From DATJZH01 sp035499215 (lineage in GTDB: Bacteria > Actinomycetota > Actinomycetes > Streptosporangiales > Streptosporangiaceae), in the NCBI GenBank assembly GCA_035499215.1, contig DATJZH010000319.1, positions 1 to 7,215 of the forward strand: a stretch of DNA of 7,215 nt, written 5' to 3'. Under the pieces are notes generated by a model that had not been told where the DNA came from, did no database searches, and saw nothing but the letters and a program-made list of their open reading frames with translations. The position numbers and the translations under genes were made by a program. This document shows, in pieces, positions 5,314-7,215 of this stretch (positions are counted from its first letter, which is position 1; the number at the start of each line of letters is the position of its first letter).

Positions 5314-6122
5314 GAGGCGCGAGCAGGGCGTCACTTTCCGAGGCCAGGGAGCGGCTGGCCGCGGCCCTGGAGGCGGGCGCAGACGCAGCCCAGCTCGGCG
5401 ACGAGCTGTTCGCGGTGGCCCAGCTGCTGGACTCTCAGCCGGGCGTCCGCCGGGCGCTGTCCGACCCTTCCCGGTCGGCTGCGGCCAAGGGCGGCCTGGT
5501 GGAGGCGCTGCTGGGCGGCAAGGTGAGTCCTGCCGCCGTGGAGCTCGTCACCGTGGTGGCCACGTCCCGGTGGTCGGCTCCCAGAGATCAGGGCGACGCG
5601 ATCGAGCAGCTGGCGGTGCTGGCGGTCGTGGCTGCCGCCGATGAGGGCGGGCGGCTGGACGAGCTGGAAGACGAGCTGTTCAGGTTCAGCCGGGTCGTGA
5701 GCAGCTATCCGGCCCTGCGCACCGCGCTGTCCAATCCTGCCGTCGCCCCTGAGCACAAGCGCGAGCTGCTCAATTCCCTGCTGGCCGGCCAGGTCAGCCC
5801 GGAGACGCTGCAGCTCGTCGCCCAGGCGGCGGTTCACGGGCGGGGACGTAGCCTGGATGCGAGCCTCGAAGAGTACGCGCGGCTGGCCGCCGAGCGACGC
5901 GAGCGGCTCGTCGCGGAGGTGCACGTGGCGATCGCGCTGACGGCGCGGCAGCGGGGCAGGCTCGCGGCGGCCCTGGCGGCCGCCTACGGCCACGACGTAC
6001 ACCTGAATATTGTGCTCGATCCTCAGGTCGTCGGCGGGCTGTCCGTCCGGATCGGAGACGAGCTGATCGACGGCAGCATCGCGAGCCGGCTCGCCGGCCT
6101 GCGGCGCAGGCTGGCGGCCTGA
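5310..6122 (+). CDS. atpH: F0F1 ATP synthase subunit delta
   Basis: Delta sits on top of the alpha3beta3 head and binds the b stalk. The C-terminal signature is clear: LNIVLDPQVVGGLSVRIGDE (232-251) followed by LIDGSIASRLAGLRRRLA. The protein has 270 residues against about 178 in E. coli. The extra length is explained by an internal duplication: residues 31-93 align without gaps to 121-183 with about 23 of 63 identities, including DELF, RxALSxP and GxVSP. The second copy is the one that joins the normal C-terminal part. A comparable long delta is usual in actinobacteria, and the mycobacterial b-delta fusion carries an insertion of similar size. The start ATG 5310 overlaps the atpF stop by four bases and has no independent strong ribosome site. 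Confidence 0.95.
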   Translation: MRGASRASLSEARERLAAALEAGADAAQLGDELFAVAQLLDSQPGVRRALSDPSRSAAAKGGLVEALLGGKVSPAAVELVTVVATSRWSAPRDQGDAIEQLAVLAVVAAADEGGRLDELEDELFRFSRVVSSYPALRTALSNPAVAPEHKRELLNSLLAGQVSPETLQLVAQAAVHGRGRSLDASLEEYARLAAERRERLVAEVHVAIALTARQRGRLAAALAAAYGHDVHLNIVLDPQVVGGLSVRIGDELIDGSIASRLAGLRRRLAA

Positions 6123-6125
6123 GAA

Positions 6126-6170
6126 GCTGCGGGCCCGCCGCAGCCACAGACCTTGACCTGCTAGATCAAG
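6126..6170 (+). other. Two adjacent hairpins between atpH and atpA
   Basis: The first is a perfect seven-base stem, GCTGCGG (6126-6132) and CCGCAGC (6138-6144), with the loop GCCCG. The second is CTTGA (6152-6156) with TCAAG (6166-6170), extended inward by a CT/AG pair after one mismatch. Neither is followed by a T tract, and atpA starts 20 bases later, so full termination is unlikely. They may mark an mRNA processing or attenuation point between stator and catalytic genes. Confidence 0.5.
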
Positions 6171-6190
6171 ACGAGAGAGACAGAAAAACT

Positions 6191-7215
6191 ATGGCGGAGC
6201 TGACTATCCGGCCCGAGGAGATCCGGGACGCGCTGGCGCGTTTCGTCGAGGCGTACGAGCCGGATGCGGCCTCAACGGAAGAGGTCGGCACCGTAAGCGA
6301 GTGCGGCGACGGCATTGCGCGGGTCGAGGGCCTGCCGGCCTGCATGGCCAACGAGCTGCTCGAATTCGAGGATGGCACCCGCGGCCTGGCGCTTAACCTG
6401 GACATCCGCGAAATCGGCGTGGTAGTGCTCGGCGACTTCAGCAAGATCGACGAGGGCCAGCGGGTCCGGCGCACCGGCGAGGTGCTGTCGGTGCCGGTCG
6501 GTGACGGCTTCCTTGGCCGCGTGGTCGACCCGCTGGGCAGCCCGATGGACGGCAAGGGCCCGATCGAGGACACGCAGCTGCGGGCGCTCGAGCTGCAGGC
6601 GCCGTCGGTGGTGCAGCGGCAGAAGGTGAGCGAGCCGCTGCAGGCCGGAATCAAGGCGATCGACGCGATCACGCCCGTCGGGCGCGGTCAGCGCGAGCTG
6701 ATCATCGGCGACCGGCAGACCGGCAAGACGGCCATTGCCGTCGACACGATCATCAACCAGAAGGACAACTGGGATTCTGGTGACGTGACCCGGCAGGTCA
6801 AATGCGTGTATGTCGCCATCGGCCAGAAGGGGTCGACGATCGCGCAGGTCCGCCAGGCGCTTGAGGACGCGGGCGCGCTGGCGTACACCGCCATCGTGGC
6901 GGCGCCGGCCTCCGACCCGGCAGGCTTCAAGTACATTGCCCCGTTCACCGGCTCGGCCATCGGCCAGCACTGGATGTACCAGGGCCAGCATGTGCTGATC
7001 ATCTTTGACGACCTCACCAAGCAGGCCGAGGCCTACCGGGCGATCTCGCTTCTGCTGCGCAGGCCGCCGGGCCGCGAGGCATACCCCGGCGACGTGTTCT
7101 ACCTGCACTCGCGCCTGCTCGAGCGCTGCGCGAAGCTGTCGGATGAGCTCGGCGGCGGCTCGCTGACGGGCCTGCCGATTGTCGAGACCAAGGGCAACGA
7201 CATCTCCGCCTACAT
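6191..7215 (+). CDS. atpA: F0F1 ATP synthase subunit alpha (3' end outside the window)
   Basis: Alpha forms the non-catalytic nucleotide-binding part of the alpha3beta3 head. The frame runs from ATG 6191 to the window edge, 341 codons plus two bases, about two thirds of a normal alpha of some 500-550 residues. The order is an N-terminal beta-barrel part (about 25-95) with VGTVSECGDGIARVEGLP. The nucleotide-binding domain follows, with P-loop GDRQTGKT (173-180), IGQKGSTIAQV (210-220) and the Walker B strand VLIIFDDLTKQ (268-278, Asp 273). After these comes RRPPGREAYPGDVFYLHSRLLER (290-312). These are diagnostic for alpha, which keeps the P-loop while beta has a different one (GGAGVGKT type). 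No strong Shine-Dalgarno precedes the ATG; only a GA-rich stretch (6173-6183) and an A run lie there. The start MAELTIRPEEI fits the family. Confidence 0.98.
   Translation, partial: MAELTIRPEEIRDALARFVEAYEPDAASTEEVGTVSECGDGIARVEGLPACMANELLEFEDGTRGLALNLDIREIGVVVLGDFSKIDEGQRVRRTGEVLSVPVGDGFLGRVVDPLGSPMDGKGPIEDTQLRALELQAPSVVQRQKVSEPLQAGIKAIDAITPVGRGQRELIIGDRQTGKTAIAVDTIINQKDNWDSGDVTRQVKCVYVAIGQKGSTIAQVRQALEDAGALAYTAIVAAPASDPAGFKYIAPFTGSAIGQHWMYQGQHVLIIFDDLTKQAEAYRAISLLLRRPPGREAYPGDVFYLHSRLLERCAKLSDELGGGSLTGLPIVETKGNDISAY

Noticed and set aside
4934..5644. Forward 236-codon frame across atpF and atpH
   Set aside because: It is out of frame with two well-supported genes, and its product is Arg/Gly/Ser-rich with no family features.
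6272..7108. Reverse-strand open frame (278 codons) opposite atpA
   Set aside because: It is a shadow of the alpha gene, whose motifs fill the + strand across the whole stretch, and it has no recognisable domain of its own.

Overview
The window comes from a chromosome of a high-GC Gram-positive bacterium (Actinomycetota). Third codon positions are almost all G or C. The gene order is the actinobacterial sua5 – wecA-like polyprenyl-phosphate sugar-phosphate transferase – atpI – atpB – atpE – atpF – atpH – atpA. The b and delta subunits are separate genes, which argues against Mycobacterium and its relatives, where they are fused. The AtpI, AtpE and AtpB sequences look Streptomyces/Streptosporangiales-like. 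I cannot assign a genus.

Layout, all genes on the + strand: 1-106, probable 3' tail of an unrecognised upstream gene; 114-776, threonylcarbamoyl-AMP synthase (Sua5/TsaC type, tRNA t6A modification); 859-2319, WecA/MraY-family membrane transferase with an unusual Pro/Ala-rich C-terminal tail; 2320-2595, a comparatively AT-rich intergenic region with a strong inverted repeat and promoter-like hexamers, the likely control region of the ATP synthase operon; 2596-3036, AtpI-like protein; 3023-3373, AtpZ-like small membrane protein overlapping atpI; 3506-4339, subunit a; 4447-4710, subunit c; 4750-5313, subunit b; 5310-6122, subunit delta; 6191 to the window end, subunit alpha, cut off after 341 codons. 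The gamma, beta and epsilon genes would be expected just beyond the right edge.

The right two thirds encode the membrane motor (a, c-ring), the stator (b, delta), the start of the catalytic head (alpha) and two putative assembly factors. Proton flow between subunit a (its essential Arg) and the c-ring (its carboxylate Glu) drives rotation and ATP synthesis. The 18-bp inverted repeat before atpI fits both a NADH-sensing Rex operator and a CRP/GlxR operator, so the operon is probably tied to redox or cAMP status.

I see no mobile element, CRISPR array, RNA gene or wholly unknown gene system. The points most worth a second look are the dual-type operator, the 90-residue internal duplication in delta, the repeat-bearing tail of the WecA-like protein, and several RNA hairpins in the gaps between atp genes.
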